64,000 nucleotides of DNA, from assembly GCF_008000935.1 (NCBI RefSeq), contig NZ_CP042831.1:372001-436000 (forward strand). Direction: 5' to 3'. The position numbers and the translations under genes were made by a program. Below, piece after piece: positions 35,638 through 45,061 of the stretch. Numbering within the stretch: the stretch's first letter is position 1; each line of letters starts with the position of its first letter. The notes under the pieces were generated by a model. That model made no database searches, had not been told where the DNA came from, and saw nothing but the letters and a program-made list of their open reading frames with translations. Origin of the DNA: Flavobacterium alkalisoli. GTDB lineage: Bacteria > Bacteroidota > Bacteroidia > Flavobacteriales > Flavobacteriaceae.

Positions 35638-35803
35638 AGGCTGCAAATTAACTAAAACAATTTTAAAGGAAATTATATTTAAAGCCTGTGTTAACAAATT
35701 AATTTAGGGTCTGTGCATATTTTTATAAAATTCTATCTTTAACCACTGTAACACTTTTGGACATTGTGCTACTTATATACAAGACAATAAATAAATCTGT
35801 ACT

Positions 35804-37576
35804 ATGCAATTTTTAAAAAATGTACTGGCTACCATTACAGGCCTATTCTTATTCTGCTTACTTTCATTCCTTTTCTTTATTATCATAGCTATTGCCGCAG
35901 GCGGTAGTAATGACGATGTAGTTACTGTTAAGGATAATTCGGTAATCGAACTTGACATTAAGGATGTACAAAACGATTATGCAGGAAAATTTTATAACGA
36001 TAAATTATCTTTCCTAAACGACACACCACATGATGGTCTTATAGATGTGCTTAAAGCTATCGAGGCTGCAAAAACCGATGATAAAATTAAAGGTATAACC
36101 ATAACCAACAGTACTTCAAGGTTAGGTATTGCACAAAACAAAGCACTAAGGGATAAACTTGAGGACTTTAAAGCTTCGGGTAAATTCATTGTGGCTTATT
36201 CTGACAACTTCAGCCAGTCTGACTATTACCTTAACTCGGTTGCCGATACTATTTATATGAATCCTATCGCTGACCTTGACTTTAAAGGACTTTCTTCTGA
36301 AGTAATGTTCTACAAGGATTTTCAGGAAAAAACAGGCATCAAGATGGAGGTAATCCGTCATGGTAAATACAAAAGTGCCGTAGAGCCGTTTTTAAGCAAC
36401 TCTATGAGTGAGGCTAACAGGGAGCAGATTTCAGAACTGCTTAACTCTGTATGGACATCTGTAGCTGATGATATTTCCAAAAGCAGGAACATTCCTGTAG
36501 ACAGCCTTAACAGTATTGCCAATAACCTTTCGGCACGTACTGCTGAAATGGCTAAAGACAGAAAACTTATTGATAAAATAGGTTATGAAGATGAGTTCCA
36601 TGCCGGTATTAAGCATGCATTAAAAGTTGAAAAAGACGAAGACTATAACTCGGTAAGCATTCTTGACTACGTTCAGGCAAATTCTATTAAAGACCTGCTG
36701 TCTGATGCTAAAGACGAGATTGCCGTAGTTTATGCTCAGGGCGAGATTAGAAGTGGAGACGGAGCACTTACCATTATTGCTGAAGGCGCAATGAGAAAAG
36801 CCTTAAAAGAAGCTCGTGAAAACGAAGACGTAAAAGCAGTGGTACTTAGGGTTAACTCTCCGGGAGGAAGCGCACTTACTTCTGAACTTATATGGAGGGA
36901 GATTGAACTTACCAAACAGGTAAAACCGGTAGTGGTATCTATGGGTAACTATGCTGCATCAGGAGGATATTACATTTCCTGCGGCGCTAACAGGATATTT
37001 GCAGAACCGGGCACCATAACAGGATCTATAGGTGTATTCGGAATGCTTCCTAACCTTTCTCAGCTGTCTAACAATTTAGGCATACATACAGAAAAAGTAA
37101 GTACTCATGATAACTCGGCAGGGTACAGCCTTTTCACTCCGCTTGAAGATGAAACAAGAGCTATTATAACAGAAAGTGTAGAAAACATTTACACCACTTT
37201 TGTAAATCGTGTAGCTAAGGGAAGAAACATGTCTTTTGAACAGGTAGATTCTATTGCTCAGGGACGTGTATGGGCAGGTACCGAAGCGGTTAAAAACGGA
37301 CTTGTAGACGAAATAGGCGGTCTTGATGACGCTATTGCCTATGCAGCTAAACTAGGCAAGACCGAAAGCTACAAAACAGTAAACTATCCTGAGTTTGAAA
37401 TGACTTTTGATCAGTTTCTTGCAGGTAAAAGCGGACTTCCTTTTGCGCAGTCTAAAGAAGACATGATTAAAGAAGAAATTGGAGAAGAAAACTATATAAT
37501 GTTAGAGCGTATAAGAAGGATAAATCAGCTACGCGGCAATCAAGTTATCCTTCCTTATGAAATAACGATACGATAA
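35804..37576 (+). CDS. sppA: Signal peptide peptidase SppA, 67 kDa type
   Basis: 590 residues, long SppA form with two tandem S49 domains. One N-terminal membrane helix (about 8-30). The catalytic Lys190 is in HGKYKSAVEPF of the first domain and the nucleophile Ser386 in NYAASGGYYIS of the second, the split dyad known from E. coli SppA. Further conserved: VLRVNSPGGSAL and EPGTITGSIGVFG, and GRVWAGTEAVKNGLVDEIGG. It degrades cleaved signal peptides in the cytoplasmic membrane. Single gene; the AsmA-like gene follows after 51 bases. Confidence 0.95.
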   Translation: MQFLKNVLATITGLFLFCLLSFLFFIIIAIAAGGSNDDVVTVKDNSVIELDIKDVQNDYAGKFYNDKLSFLNDTPHDGLIDVLKAIEAAKTDDKIKGITITNSTSRLGIAQNKALRDKLEDFKASGKFIVAYSDNFSQSDYYLNSVADTIYMNPIADLDFKGLSSEVMFYKDFQEKTGIKMEVIRHGKYKSAVEPFLSNSMSEANREQISELLNSVWTSVADDISKSRNIPVDSLNSIANNLSARTAEMAKDRKLIDKIGYEDEFHAGIKHALKVEKDEDYNSVSILDYVQANSIKDLLSDAKDEIAVVYAQGEIRSGDGALTIIAEGAMRKALKEARENEDVKAVVLRVNSPGGSALTSELIWREIELTKQVKPVVVSMGNYAASGGYYISCGANRIFAEPGTITGSIGVFGMLPNLSQLSNNLGIHTEKVSTHDNSAGYSLFTPLEDETRAIITESVENIYTTFVNRVAKGRNMSFEQVDSIAQGRVWAGTEAVKNGLVDEIGGLDDAIAYAAKLGKTESYKTVNYPEFEMTFDQFLAGKSGLPFAQSKEDMIKEEIGEENYIMLERIRRINQLRGNQVILPYEITIR

Positions 37577-37627
37577 TAAGCGTTATAAATCTTTATTTGT
37601 ATTTTTAAGGTCTCTAACTAAAAAATT

Positions 37628-40315
37628 ATGATCAAGAAAATTTTAAAATGGGCAGGTATTATCCTGCTCATCCTTATTATTGCGCTGGTGAGTGCACCAT
37701 TCCTTTTTAAAGGAAAAATAAAGTCGCTGGTACTTAAAACCATCAATGAGCAGGTTGATGCCACGGTAGCTTTTGAAGATGTTAGCCTTAGCCTTTTTAA
37801 GAACTTCCCTATGGCAAGTGTTTCAGTTGAGAAACTAAGCATTATTAACAAAGCCCCGTTTGAGGGCGACACATTGGTTTATATGGATAATATAGACCTT
37901 ACCATGTCGGTTAAAGAACTTTTTAAAGGTGAGGGCGAGCCCATGAACCTTGAATCGTTTTCTACTAAAGACGGCGTGGTAAACATCCTTATCAATAAAG
38001 ACGGCATAGGCAACTTTGACATTGCCCTTAAAGATGAGGAAGACAAACCGGGTGATGACAGCGAAAGCAAACCGTTTGCACTTAACATTCAGGATTATGC
38101 CGTAGAAAACCTGCGTCTTAAATATTTTGATGAAAGCTCTAAAATGAAGCTGGTTATAGACAGCCTTTACCATGACGGAAAAGGAAATTTTGCCGCTTCT
38201 AAACTTGACCTGGATACCCATACTACAGCTAAACTTTCCTTTGATATGGATAAAACCAATTACATGAGGGATGTGGCACTGAAACTGGATGCGGTATTAG
38301 GCATAGACTTAGAGAACAACATTTATACATTTAAAGAGAACAAGGCATTTATCAATCAGTTGCCTTTAGAGTTTGACGGTAGCGTAGCACTTAAAGAGGA
38401 AGGCCAGCAAATAGACCTTACCTTTAAAACGCCTACCTCATCATTTAAAAACTTCTTAGGCCTGGTTCCGGAAGCTTATTCAGGTAACCTTAGCACGGTA
38501 AAAACAGAAGGAGACTTTACTATTGACGGTAAAGTGAAAGGACTTAACGGAGAAAACAGCATCCCTACATTTAATGTAGCCATAGCTTCAAACAACGCTT
38601 CATTTAAATATCCTGATCTTCCTAAATCAGTAGACAACATTGTTATTGACACTAAGATCATTAACGAAACCGGTGTTTTAAACGATACTTATGTTAATCT
38701 GGACAAACTATCTTTCAGGATAGACCAGGATGTATTTAACGCTAAGGCTACAATCAGAAACATTGTAGATAATGCTCTTGTAGATGCAGACCTTAACGGA
38801 ACTATTAACCTGGCTAACGTAAGCAAAGCTTACCCTGTTCAGCTTGACACTCCGCTTTCCGGTATCTTAAAAGCCAACCTTTCTACCAAGTTTGATATGC
38901 TTTCTGTAGAAAAAAGCGAATATGAAAAAATGCAGAACAACGGTAGCATGAGCCTTTCAGGATTTACATATTCCGGAGACGGAATGGCAAAACCTGTATC
39001 GATAAGCCAGGCAAGTATACAATTTAACCCAAGCAGAATTACCCTTAGCGAGTTTAAGGCTAAAACGGGAGGTTCTGATATTGCTGTTACCGGTACGCTT
39101 GACAACTTCTACGGATTCATTTTTAAAGACCAGACACTTAAAGGTAATTTTGACATGAACGCTAACCAACTGTTGGTGGCAGATTTCATGGCTCCTGAAG
39201 CTCCTGAAACAAAAGCGAAAACTGAACAAGGTGAAGCTAAAACCGAAGCTAAGCCTGCCGTAGCATCAGAAGCGGTTAAAATACCTGCTTTCCTTGACTG
39301 TACAATTACTGCAAGAGCAAATACTGTTGTATATGATAACCTTAACCTGAAAAACGTTTCGGGTAAAATGGTAATTAAAGATGAGGCTGTTGCATTACAG
39401 AATGTAAGCACTGATATATTTGGTGGTAAAATAGGGTTTAATGGAAACGTTTCAACTAAAGCTGCAACGCCTACTTTCAAGATGGACTTAACGCTTAGTG
39501 CTGTAGATATTGTCCAGTCGTTTACGCAACTAGACATGCTTAAATCCATAGCACCTATTGCAAATGTACTTACAGGTAAGCTAAACTCTACCATTAATGT
39601 ATCGGGTAATCTTGACAGTAAAGAAATGACTCCGGACCTTAACAGTCTTACAGGTGATTTACTTGGGCAGTTAATGAATACCAGCATTAAAGAGGAAAAC
39701 TCTAAACTACTTACAGCTTTAGACAACAACCTAAAATTTATAGACCTTAGTAAGGTTAACTTGGACAACCTAAAAACATATTTAAGCTTTGAAAACGGTA
39801 AGGTAAACATCAAACCGTTTAACATCAAATACCAGGACATTACGGTTCAGGTGGGAGGTCAGCATGGTTTCGACCAGTCGATCAACTACAATGTAGCTTT
39901 TGATGTTCCTGCAAAATACTTAGGAAGCGACGTTAACAAACTCCTTAGCTCTTTAAACAGTACTGATGCAAGTAAGATAAGTGTTCCTGTAAACGCTAAC
40001 ATTACGGGTAGTTTTGATAACCCTAAAGTAAGTACAGATGTTTCTAAAGCAGTGACCGACCTTACACAGCAACTTGTAAAGCAGCAGACTGATAAATATA
40101 AAAAAGAAGGAGAAGACAAGCTTAAAGAAACTATTGGCGGCCTGTTAGGCGGTAATAAAAAAGAAGAGGATAAAACCTCAACAACTACCGACCAGACAAA
40201 AACAAATACCACTACCAATAACCAGACTCAGCAAACCGCTGAAGACAAAGCTAAAGAAGCCGGTAAAGATTTAATTAACGGCCTGTTTAAAAAGGATAAG
40301 AAAAAAGAGGAATAA
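37628..40315 (+). CDS. AsmA-family protein
   Basis: 895 residues. An N-terminal membrane helix (about 5-27), the AsmA-type opening VDATVAFEDVSLSLFKNFP near residue 42, and a long run of beta strands. A C-terminal AsmA-like region lies around residues 650-790 (LTGKLNSTINVSGNLDS, INYNVAFDVPAKYLG). The tail from about 820 is charged and low-complexity, rich in Lys, Glu, Thr and Gln. AsmA-like proteins are periplasm-spanning bridge-like lipid-transfer candidates that affect outer-membrane assembly. Ended by a strong terminator. Confidence 0.88.
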   Translation: MIKKILKWAGIILLILIIALVSAPFLFKGKIKSLVLKTINEQVDATVAFEDVSLSLFKNFPMASVSVEKLSIINKAPFEGDTLVYMDNIDLTMSVKELFKGEGEPMNLESFSTKDGVVNILINKDGIGNFDIALKDEEDKPGDDSESKPFALNIQDYAVENLRLKYFDESSKMKLVIDSLYHDGKGNFAASKLDLDTHTTAKLSFDMDKTNYMRDVALKLDAVLGIDLENNIYTFKENKAFINQLPLEFDGSVALKEEGQQIDLTFKTPTSSFKNFLGLVPEAYSGNLSTVKTEGDFTIDGKVKGLNGENSIPTFNVAIASNNASFKYPDLPKSVDNIVIDTKIINETGVLNDTYVNLDKLSFRIDQDVFNAKATIRNIVDNALVDADLNGTINLANVSKAYPVQLDTPLSGILKANLSTKFDMLSVEKSEYEKMQNNGSMSLSGFTYSGDGMAKPVSISQASIQFNPSRITLSEFKAKTGGSDIAVTGTLDNFYGFIFKDQTLKGNFDMNANQLLVADFMAPEAPETKAKTEQGEAKTEAKPAVASEAVKIPAFLDCTITARANTVVYDNLNLKNVSGKMVIKDEAVALQNVSTDIFGGKIGFNGNVSTKAATPTFKMDLTLSAVDIVQSFTQLDMLKSIAPIANVLTGKLNSTINVSGNLDSKEMTPDLNSLTGDLLGQLMNTSIKEENSKLLTALDNNLKFIDLSKVNLDNLKTYLSFENGKVNIKPFNIKYQDITVQVGGQHGFDQSINYNVAFDVPAKYLGSDVNKLLSSLNSTDASKISVPVNANITGSFDNPKVSTDVSKAVTDLTQQLVKQQTDKYKKEGEDKLKETIGGLLGGNKKEEDKTSTTTDQTKTNTTTNNQTQQTAEDKAKEAGKDLINGLFKKDKKKEE

Positions 40316-40320
40316 CAAAA

Positions 40321-40348
40321 AAGCCCCTGCTAAGCAGGGGCTTTTTAT
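40321..40348. terminator. Bidirectional terminator after the AsmA-like gene
   Basis: Perfect stem AAGCCCCTGC/GCAGGGGCTT (40321-40330, 40334-40343) with loop TAA, with A-run before and T-run after; shared by convergent genes. Confidence 0.9.
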
Positions 40349-40364
40349 TTATATAGCAACTGTA

Positions 40365-41159
40365 TTATACACTTATAATAACTTCAAAACCTTCATAAGA
40401 CCTTACATTAAATACTGTACCGTCTTCAAACATAAGATACTGCCCTTTTATACCTGTAAGCTTACCGCTGTATGCAGGAGTTTTGGTAAGGTTAAGGCTG
40501 TTTATTTTTTTAGGGTATTCCAATACCGGATACTCTAAAGTATAAAGTTTCTCTGGAGTAGTTTCAAAATATTCTTTTACCTCATCCGGTAATAAGGCAT
40601 GCATCTCATTTCTTCTGCCAATAAGATCAATCTCCATAATATCATTAAGCAGCATTTTCTTCCAGTTTATCTTATCCGAAAAATGGTCTTTTAAAGCAAC
40701 CTCGGTAATACCCGCCAGATAACGGTTAGGCACTTCTATGAGCGGAATAGCCTGCGATGCTCCCTGGTCTATCCATCGTGTAGGCACCTGTGTTTTACGG
40801 GTAACCCCTACCTTCATATCACTGGCAGATGCCAGATATACAATATGCGGCTGTAGCTGTACTTTCTTTTCATACTCCAAATCCCTGTCGGCAATACCCA
40901 AATGCGCAGTACTCAGTTCAGGGCGCATAATCCAGTCACCTGCATCAGGTATACTGTAAAAGCAGTCGTAACAAAAACCTGTTCTGTATATTTTCTTCTT
41001 TTTTCCACAGTTAAGACACTTAAATCCCTGAAAATTAATCTCAAGATCTCTGCCCAATAACTGATTCATATTCAAAAAACTATTCTCAAACACCAGATAA
41101 TACTGTATCGGGGTGCCCTGTTCGGTTTGCATTTTTGTTAGTACTCCTTCGTATTGCAT
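40365..41159 (-). CDS. DUF2797 protein with zinc ribbon and GIY-YIG-like segment
   Basis: 264 residues. A four-cysteine ribbon is visible as CLNCGKKKKIYRTGFCYDC (about 48-66). It is followed by an HIVYLASASDMKVGVTRK segment and WIDQGA, which resemble the core strands of GIY-YIG nucleases; this is the known layout of DUF2797 proteins. No experimental function is known to me. The zinc ribbon and GIY-YIG-like core suggest a nucleic-acid substrate. Divergent from the GH3 gene, with only 50 bases between the starts. Confidence 0.8.
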   Translation of the reverse strand: MQYEGVLTKMQTEQGTPIQYYLVFENSFLNMNQLLGRDLEINFQGFKCLNCGKKKKIYRTGFCYDCFYSIPDAGDWIMRPELSTAHLGIADRDLEYEKKVQLQPHIVYLASASDMKVGVTRKTQVPTRWIDQGASQAIPLIEVPNRYLAGITEVALKDHFSDKINWKKMLLNDIMEIDLIGRRNEMHALLPDEVKEYFETTPEKLYTLEYPVLEYPKKINSLNLTKTPAYSGKLTGIKGQYLMFEDGTVFNVRSYEGFEVIISV

Positions 41160-41209
41160 GGAAAATTTAGTATTTTTATGGCATAAATGGCATAAAGATA
41201 CTATAAAAT

Positions 41210-42739
41210 ATGGCTTTGGCGATTATCAATTCGGTTGCTTCATGGATTTTGAAGAAGAGAATCCATCAGATAGAATTGTTCCTTAAATACCCTAACGAGG
41301 TTCAGGAGGAACTGCTTCACAGCCTTGTGAGAAGTGCCGAAAACACCTCTTTTGGCAGGAAATATGATTTTTCGTCGGTAAGAAGCTATGCTACTTTTGC
41401 CGAAAGGATTCCTATTTCCACCTACGAAGATCTGGAGCCGCTTATAGAGCAGACCCGCCGTGGCGAACAAAATGTTATCTGGTCGTCGCAAATTAAATGG
41501 TTTGCCAAATCCAGCGGTACCACCAATGCAAAGAGCAAGTTTATACCCGTTAGCGCCGAAGCACTGGAAGACTGCCATTATAAGGCCGCAAAAGACTTGC
41601 TTTGCCTGTATCTTAACAATAATGAAGATGCCCAACTGTTTACGGGAAAAAGCCTTAGACTTGGAGGCAGTAAACAGCTGTATGAGGACAATAATACTTT
41701 TTTTGGCGACCTTTCTGCCATACTTATAGAGAATATGCCTATGTGGGCAGAATTCAGCAGTACCCCAAGCAACAGGGTATCGCTAATGAGTGAATGGGAA
41801 AGCAAGCTTTCTGCAATTGTAAAGGAAACCGTAAACGAAAACGTTACCAGCTTTGCAGGTGTCCCTTCGTGGATGCTTGTTTTAATGAACAGGATACTGG
41901 AGGAGACCGGAAAAGGAAACCTTCATGAGATATGGCCAAATGTGGAAGTTTATTTTCACGGAGGCGTTAGCTTTGAGCCTTACCGCGAACAATACAAAAA
42001 GATACTGCCTAAAAGCGATTTCAGGTATTATGAAATATACAATGCCTCTGAAGGCTTTTTTGCCATACAGGACACCAATGAAAGTGATGAGCTCTTACTG
42101 ATGCTTGACTATGGTATTTTCTATGAATTTATACCTATGGATAGTTTTGGTTCACCAAACCAAAAAGCAGTACGACTGGCAGATGTTGAGCTTAATAAAA
42201 ACTACGCTGTACTTATTACTACCAATTCGGGATTATGGCGTTACCTTATTGGCGACACTATTCGCTTTACATCATTAAACCCATACAGAATAAAAATAAC
42301 CGGACGCACCAAACACCATATTAACGTTTTTGGGGAAGAACTGATGGTAGAAAATACCGACAGGGCAATAGCCAAAGCCTGTAGACTTACAGGAGCCGAT
42401 GTTTGCGATTACACCGTTGCCCCTATTTTTATGGAGGGCAAAGAAAAAGGTGCACACGAATGGATTATAGAATTTGACAAGCACCCGGAAAACATAGAAC
42501 ATTTTACTGAAGTTCTTGACAAATCATTACAGGAACTTAACTCAGACTACGAAGCTAAGCGTTACAACAACATGACCTTAAACCCACTGGTAATAAATGT
42601 GGCAAGGCCAAAGTTATTTTACGACTGGCTTAAAGCCCAGGATAAACTGGGAGGTCAACATAAAATCCCGAGGCTTTCTAACGAAAGGCATTATATGGAA
42701 CAACTTAAGGCCATGCAACCTGCCGACGTAACCGCTTAA
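41210..42739 (+). CDS. GH3 auxin-responsive-promoter-family protein (acyl-adenylate fold)
   Basis: 509 residues, the standard length of bacterial GH3 homologues. Adenylate-forming motifs are seen: the AKSSGTTNAKSKFIPVS phosphate loop (about residue 100), the FAGVPSWMLVLMNRIL segment, YNASEGFFAIQD with the acidic ATP contact and, near the C-terminus, the hinge region GRTKHHINVFGEEL. Plant GH3 enzymes join amino acids to hormones; bacterial members are widespread in Bacteroidota but their substrates are unknown. The gene is not next to other amide-forming enzymes here, so no substrate can be proposed. Confidence 0.9.
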   Translation: MALAIINSVASWILKKRIHQIELFLKYPNEVQEELLHSLVRSAENTSFGRKYDFSSVRSYATFAERIPISTYEDLEPLIEQTRRGEQNVIWSSQIKWFAKSSGTTNAKSKFIPVSAEALEDCHYKAAKDLLCLYLNNNEDAQLFTGKSLRLGGSKQLYEDNNTFFGDLSAILIENMPMWAEFSSTPSNRVSLMSEWESKLSAIVKETVNENVTSFAGVPSWMLVLMNRILEETGKGNLHEIWPNVEVYFHGGVSFEPYREQYKKILPKSDFRYYEIYNASEGFFAIQDTNESDELLLMLDYGIFYEFIPMDSFGSPNQKAVRLADVELNKNYAVLITTNSGLWRYLIGDTIRFTSLNPYRIKITGRTKHHINVFGEELMVENTDRAIAKACRLTGADVCDYTVAPIFMEGKEKGAHEWIIEFDKHPENIEHFTEVLDKSLQELNSDYEAKRYNNMTLNPLVINVARPKLFYDWLKAQDKLGGQHKIPRLSNERHYMEQLKAMQPADVTA

Positions 42740-42779
42740 ACATTAACAGTTAAATTATTAGCCTTTTATATCAAGTTTT

Positions 42780-42787
42780 TATATTTG
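42780..42787 (+). promoter_or_regulatory. -7 promoter element of the 46-residue lipoprotein gene
   Basis: TATATTTG, exact TAnnTTTG match, 17 bases before the ATG at 42804. Confidence 0.6.
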
Positions 42788-42803
42788 TAAAAATTGAAAA
42801 GCT

Positions 42804-42944
42804 ATGAAAAGGATTTATTTACCACTATTGGGTGCTGCTTTACTGCTTTTAACATCATGCGGACCAAAAAGACTGGGATGCGGTAAAAGATGGTGTGAGG
42901 CAACAAAATCGACAGAACAGGTTAACATCAAAAAAGATGCATAA
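42804..42944 (+). CDS. Very small cysteine-containing lipoprotein
   Basis: 46 residues. The reading frame has a hydrophobic signal sequence with lipobox LTSC (Cys19) and a mature part of only 28 residues, CGPKRLGCGKRWC plus a polar tail, so three cysteines in all including the lipidated one. It has an exact -7 element at a sensible distance and a strong terminator a few bases after the stop, which together argue for a genuine gene. Function unknown; basic and Cys-rich, so a metal or redox role is possible but is speculation. Confidence 0.7.
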   Translation: MKRIYLPLLGAALLLLTSCGPKRLGCGKRWCEATKSTEQVNIKKDA

Positions 42945-42975
42945 AAAAAGGCTGCCGAATGGCAGCCTTTTTTTT
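42945..42975. terminator. Bidirectional terminator between the small lipoprotein gene and clpX
   Basis: Stem AAGGCTGCC/GGCAGCCTT (42948-42956 and 42961-42969) with GAAT loop, A-run before and a run of nine T after. Confidence 0.9.
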
Positions 42976-42987
42976 TATCAGGCAACA

Positions 42988-44220
42988 TTATGATGCTGCC
43001 TTAAGTCTTTTTAATAAAGTCTTATTAAGATGATGTTCTACATACTCTTTATCGATATGCAGCTCTTTCTCATCAGAACCCGGGATTTCATACATCGCTT
43101 CGTTAAGGATGGCTTCACAAAGTGAACGTAGTCCCCTTGCACCAAGCTTGTATTCTAAGGCTTTGTCTACAATATAGTCTAAGGCATCATCACTTACCGA
43201 TAATTCCACCTCATCCATAGCAAATAGCTTTCTGTACTGCTTGATAAGCGCATTTTTAGGCTCTGTAAGGATAGCTCTAAGCGTTTCCCTATCCAGAGGA
43301 TCCATATGCGTTAAAACCGGCAGCCTTCCTATTATTTCAGGTATAAGACCAAAGTCTTTTACATCTTTAGGAATAATATACTGCAACAGGTTGTCGTTAT
43401 CAATATTATCGGCATTACGGGAAGTACTGTAACCTACAGCCTGCCTGTTAAGCCTTTTAGATATTACACGGTCAATACCATCAAAAGCACCTCCTGCAAT
43501 AAACAGGATATCCTGTGTATTTACCTCGATAAACTTCTGGTCGGGGTGTTTCCTTCCCCCTTTAGGCGGAACGTTTACCACAGTACCCTCAAGCAGCTTT
43601 AATAGTGCCTGTTGTACCCCTTCTCCCGAAACATCACGTGTAATGGACGGATTATCGCTCTTACGGGCAATTTTATCTATCTCATCTATAAATACAATTC
43701 CTTTTTCTGCTTTTTTAACGTCATAGTCTGCCGCCTGAAGTAAACGGGTAAGTATACTTTCCACATCCTCTCCTACATAACCTGCCTCTGTAAGAACAGT
43801 AGCATCTACAATAGTTAAAGGCACATTAAGCATCCTGGCAATGGTTTTAGCCACAAGGGTCTTACCTGTACCGGTTTGACCAACCATAAGAATGTTACTC
43901 TTTTCAATTTCAACACCCTCATCGTCCTGCTTTTGCATCAGCCTTTTATAGTGGTTGTATACCGCTACAGACAGCACTTTTTTAGTTTGGTCCTGCCCTA
44001 TTACATACTGATCAAGAAATGCCCTTATTTCCTTTGGTCTTTTAAGCTCAAGCTCAGCAGAAAGCGATGCAGAACCGCTTTGTCTCAGCTCTTCAAGCAC
44101 TATACCGTGAGCCTGCTCAATACAGCGATCGCAAATGTGTGCATTGATCCCTGCAATAAGTAAATTGGTCTCAGGCTTTTTTCTGCCGCAAAAAGAACAT
44201 TCTAATACTTCTTTAGCCAT
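42988..44220 (-). CDS. clpX: ATP-dependent Clp protease ATP-binding subunit ClpX
   Basis: 410 residues. N-terminal zinc-binding domain with two CxxC pairs (CSFCGRKK and CDRC), then the AAA+ core with Walker A GQTGTGKT, Walker [10 protein letters not shown], the [19 protein letters not shown] pore region, and the GARGLR sensor-2 Arg at the C-terminus. It unfolds tagged proteins and feeds them to ClpP. The clpP gene is directly upstream on the same strand (about 77 bases), so clpP-clpX form an operon. Confidence 0.97.
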   Translation of the reverse strand: MAKEVLECSFCGRKKPETNLLIAGINAHICDRCIEQAHGIVLEELRQSGSASLSAELELKRPKEIRAFLDQYVIGQDQTKKVLSVAVYNHYKRLMQKQDDEGVEIEKSNILMVGQTGTGKTLVAKTIARMLNVPLTIVDATVLTEAGYVGEDVESILTRLLQAADYDVKKAEKGIVFIDEIDKIARKSDNPSITRDVSGEGVQQALLKLLEGTVVNVPPKGGRKHPDQKFIEVNTQDILFIAGGAFDGIDRVISKRLNRQAVGYSTSRNADNIDNDNLLQYIIPKDVKDFGLIPEIIGRLPVLTHMDPLDRETLRAILTEPKNALIKQYRKLFAMDEVELSVSDDALDYIVDKALEYKLGARGLRSLCEAILNEAMYEIPGSDEKELHIDKEYVEHHLNKTLLKRLKAAS

Positions 44221-44297
44221 ATAATTTTATAAGGTTTTAATAGCCAGAGACATTGCCCCGGCCAAATAAAACGCAAAGATACGATTTTTATTCTGTT

Positions 44298-44972
44298 TTA
44301 CTCCCTAACAAGCACTTCGTCTATCATACCATACTCTTTAGCCTCTGTAGCTTTCATCCAGTAATCACGCTCACTGTCTTTGTAAACTTTGTCATAATCC
44401 TGTTTAGAATGCTTAGCTATTATATGATATAACTCCTCTTTTAGTTTTAACATTTCACGAAGATTGATCTCCATATCGGTAGCGACACCCTGTGCACCTC
44501 CCGACGGTTGGTGAATCATAATTCTTGAATGCGGAAGTGCCGAACGCTTACCATCAGCACCTGCGCAAAGTAATACTGCTCCCATAGAAGCTGCCATGCC
44601 TGTACAGATAGTAGCTACATCAGGCCTGATGTACTGCATGGTATCATACATACCTAAACCTGCATATACGCTACCTCCTGGAGAGTTGATATAGATTTGA
44701 ATATCCTTAGAAGCATCTGTACTTTCCAGGAATAATAACTGAGCCTGTACAATATTTGCAATCTGGTCGTCTATACCGGTACCTAAAAAGATAATCCTGT
44801 CCATCATTAAACGTGAAAATACGTCAAGCTGGGCAACATTCATCTGGCGCTCTTCCATAATATACGGAGTCATGCCCATTGGGGTTACACGGTTAACTAA
44901 TTTATCATAATATAGATTGTTTATGCCATGATGTTTTGTAGCATATTTTTTAAACTCTTTACCGAAATTCAT
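44298..44972 (-). CDS. clpP: ATP-dependent Clp protease proteolytic subunit ClpP
   Basis: 224 residues from ATG 44972 (an ATG at 44978 is equally possible). Serine peptidase: nucleophile Ser in GMAASMGAVLL, catalytic His in RIMIHQPSGG, and the GTGIDDQIANIVQAQLLFL and INSPGGSVYAG segments. It forms the tetradecameric barrel that degrades proteins unfolded by ClpX. Upstream in-frame codons up to 45038 lie inside the tig terminator hairpin and were excluded. The -7 element is not obvious, so it may be expressed partly by read-through from tig. Confidence 0.95.
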   Translation of the reverse strand: MNFGKEFKKYATKHHGINNLYYDKLVNRVTPMGMTPYIMEERQMNVAQLDVFSRLMMDRIIFLGTGIDDQIANIVQAQLLFLESTDASKDIQIYINSPGGSVYAGLGMYDTMQYIRPDVATICTGMAASMGAVLLCAGADGKRSALPHSRIMIHQPSGGAQGVATDMEINLREMLKLKEELYHIIAKHSKQDYDKVYKDSERDYWMKATEAKEYGMIDEVLVRE

Positions 44973-45000
44973 AGTCATTTTTGGATTTAAAATATTCGAC

Positions 45001-45037
45001 AATAAAAAAAGCGTCAGGATATAAATCCTGACGCTCA
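45001..45037 (-). terminator. Terminator of tig
   Basis: Perfect 11-base stem AGCGTCAGGAT/ATCCTGACGCT (45010-45020, 45025-45035) with loop ATAA; on the minus strand a run of T follows. It separates tig from clpP. Confidence 0.9.
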
Positions 45038-45061
45038 AATATACTTATTTTTTACGAGAAA

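Noticed and set aside
39109..39840. 243-codon open frame opposite the AsmA-like gene
   Set aside because: It is an antisense shadow of a strongly supported coding region; its protein has no recognisable motif.
44979..45038. Extension of ClpP upstream of its usual start
   Set aside because: The added codons run through the tig terminator hairpin, so they cannot be translated from a clpP transcript that starts after it.
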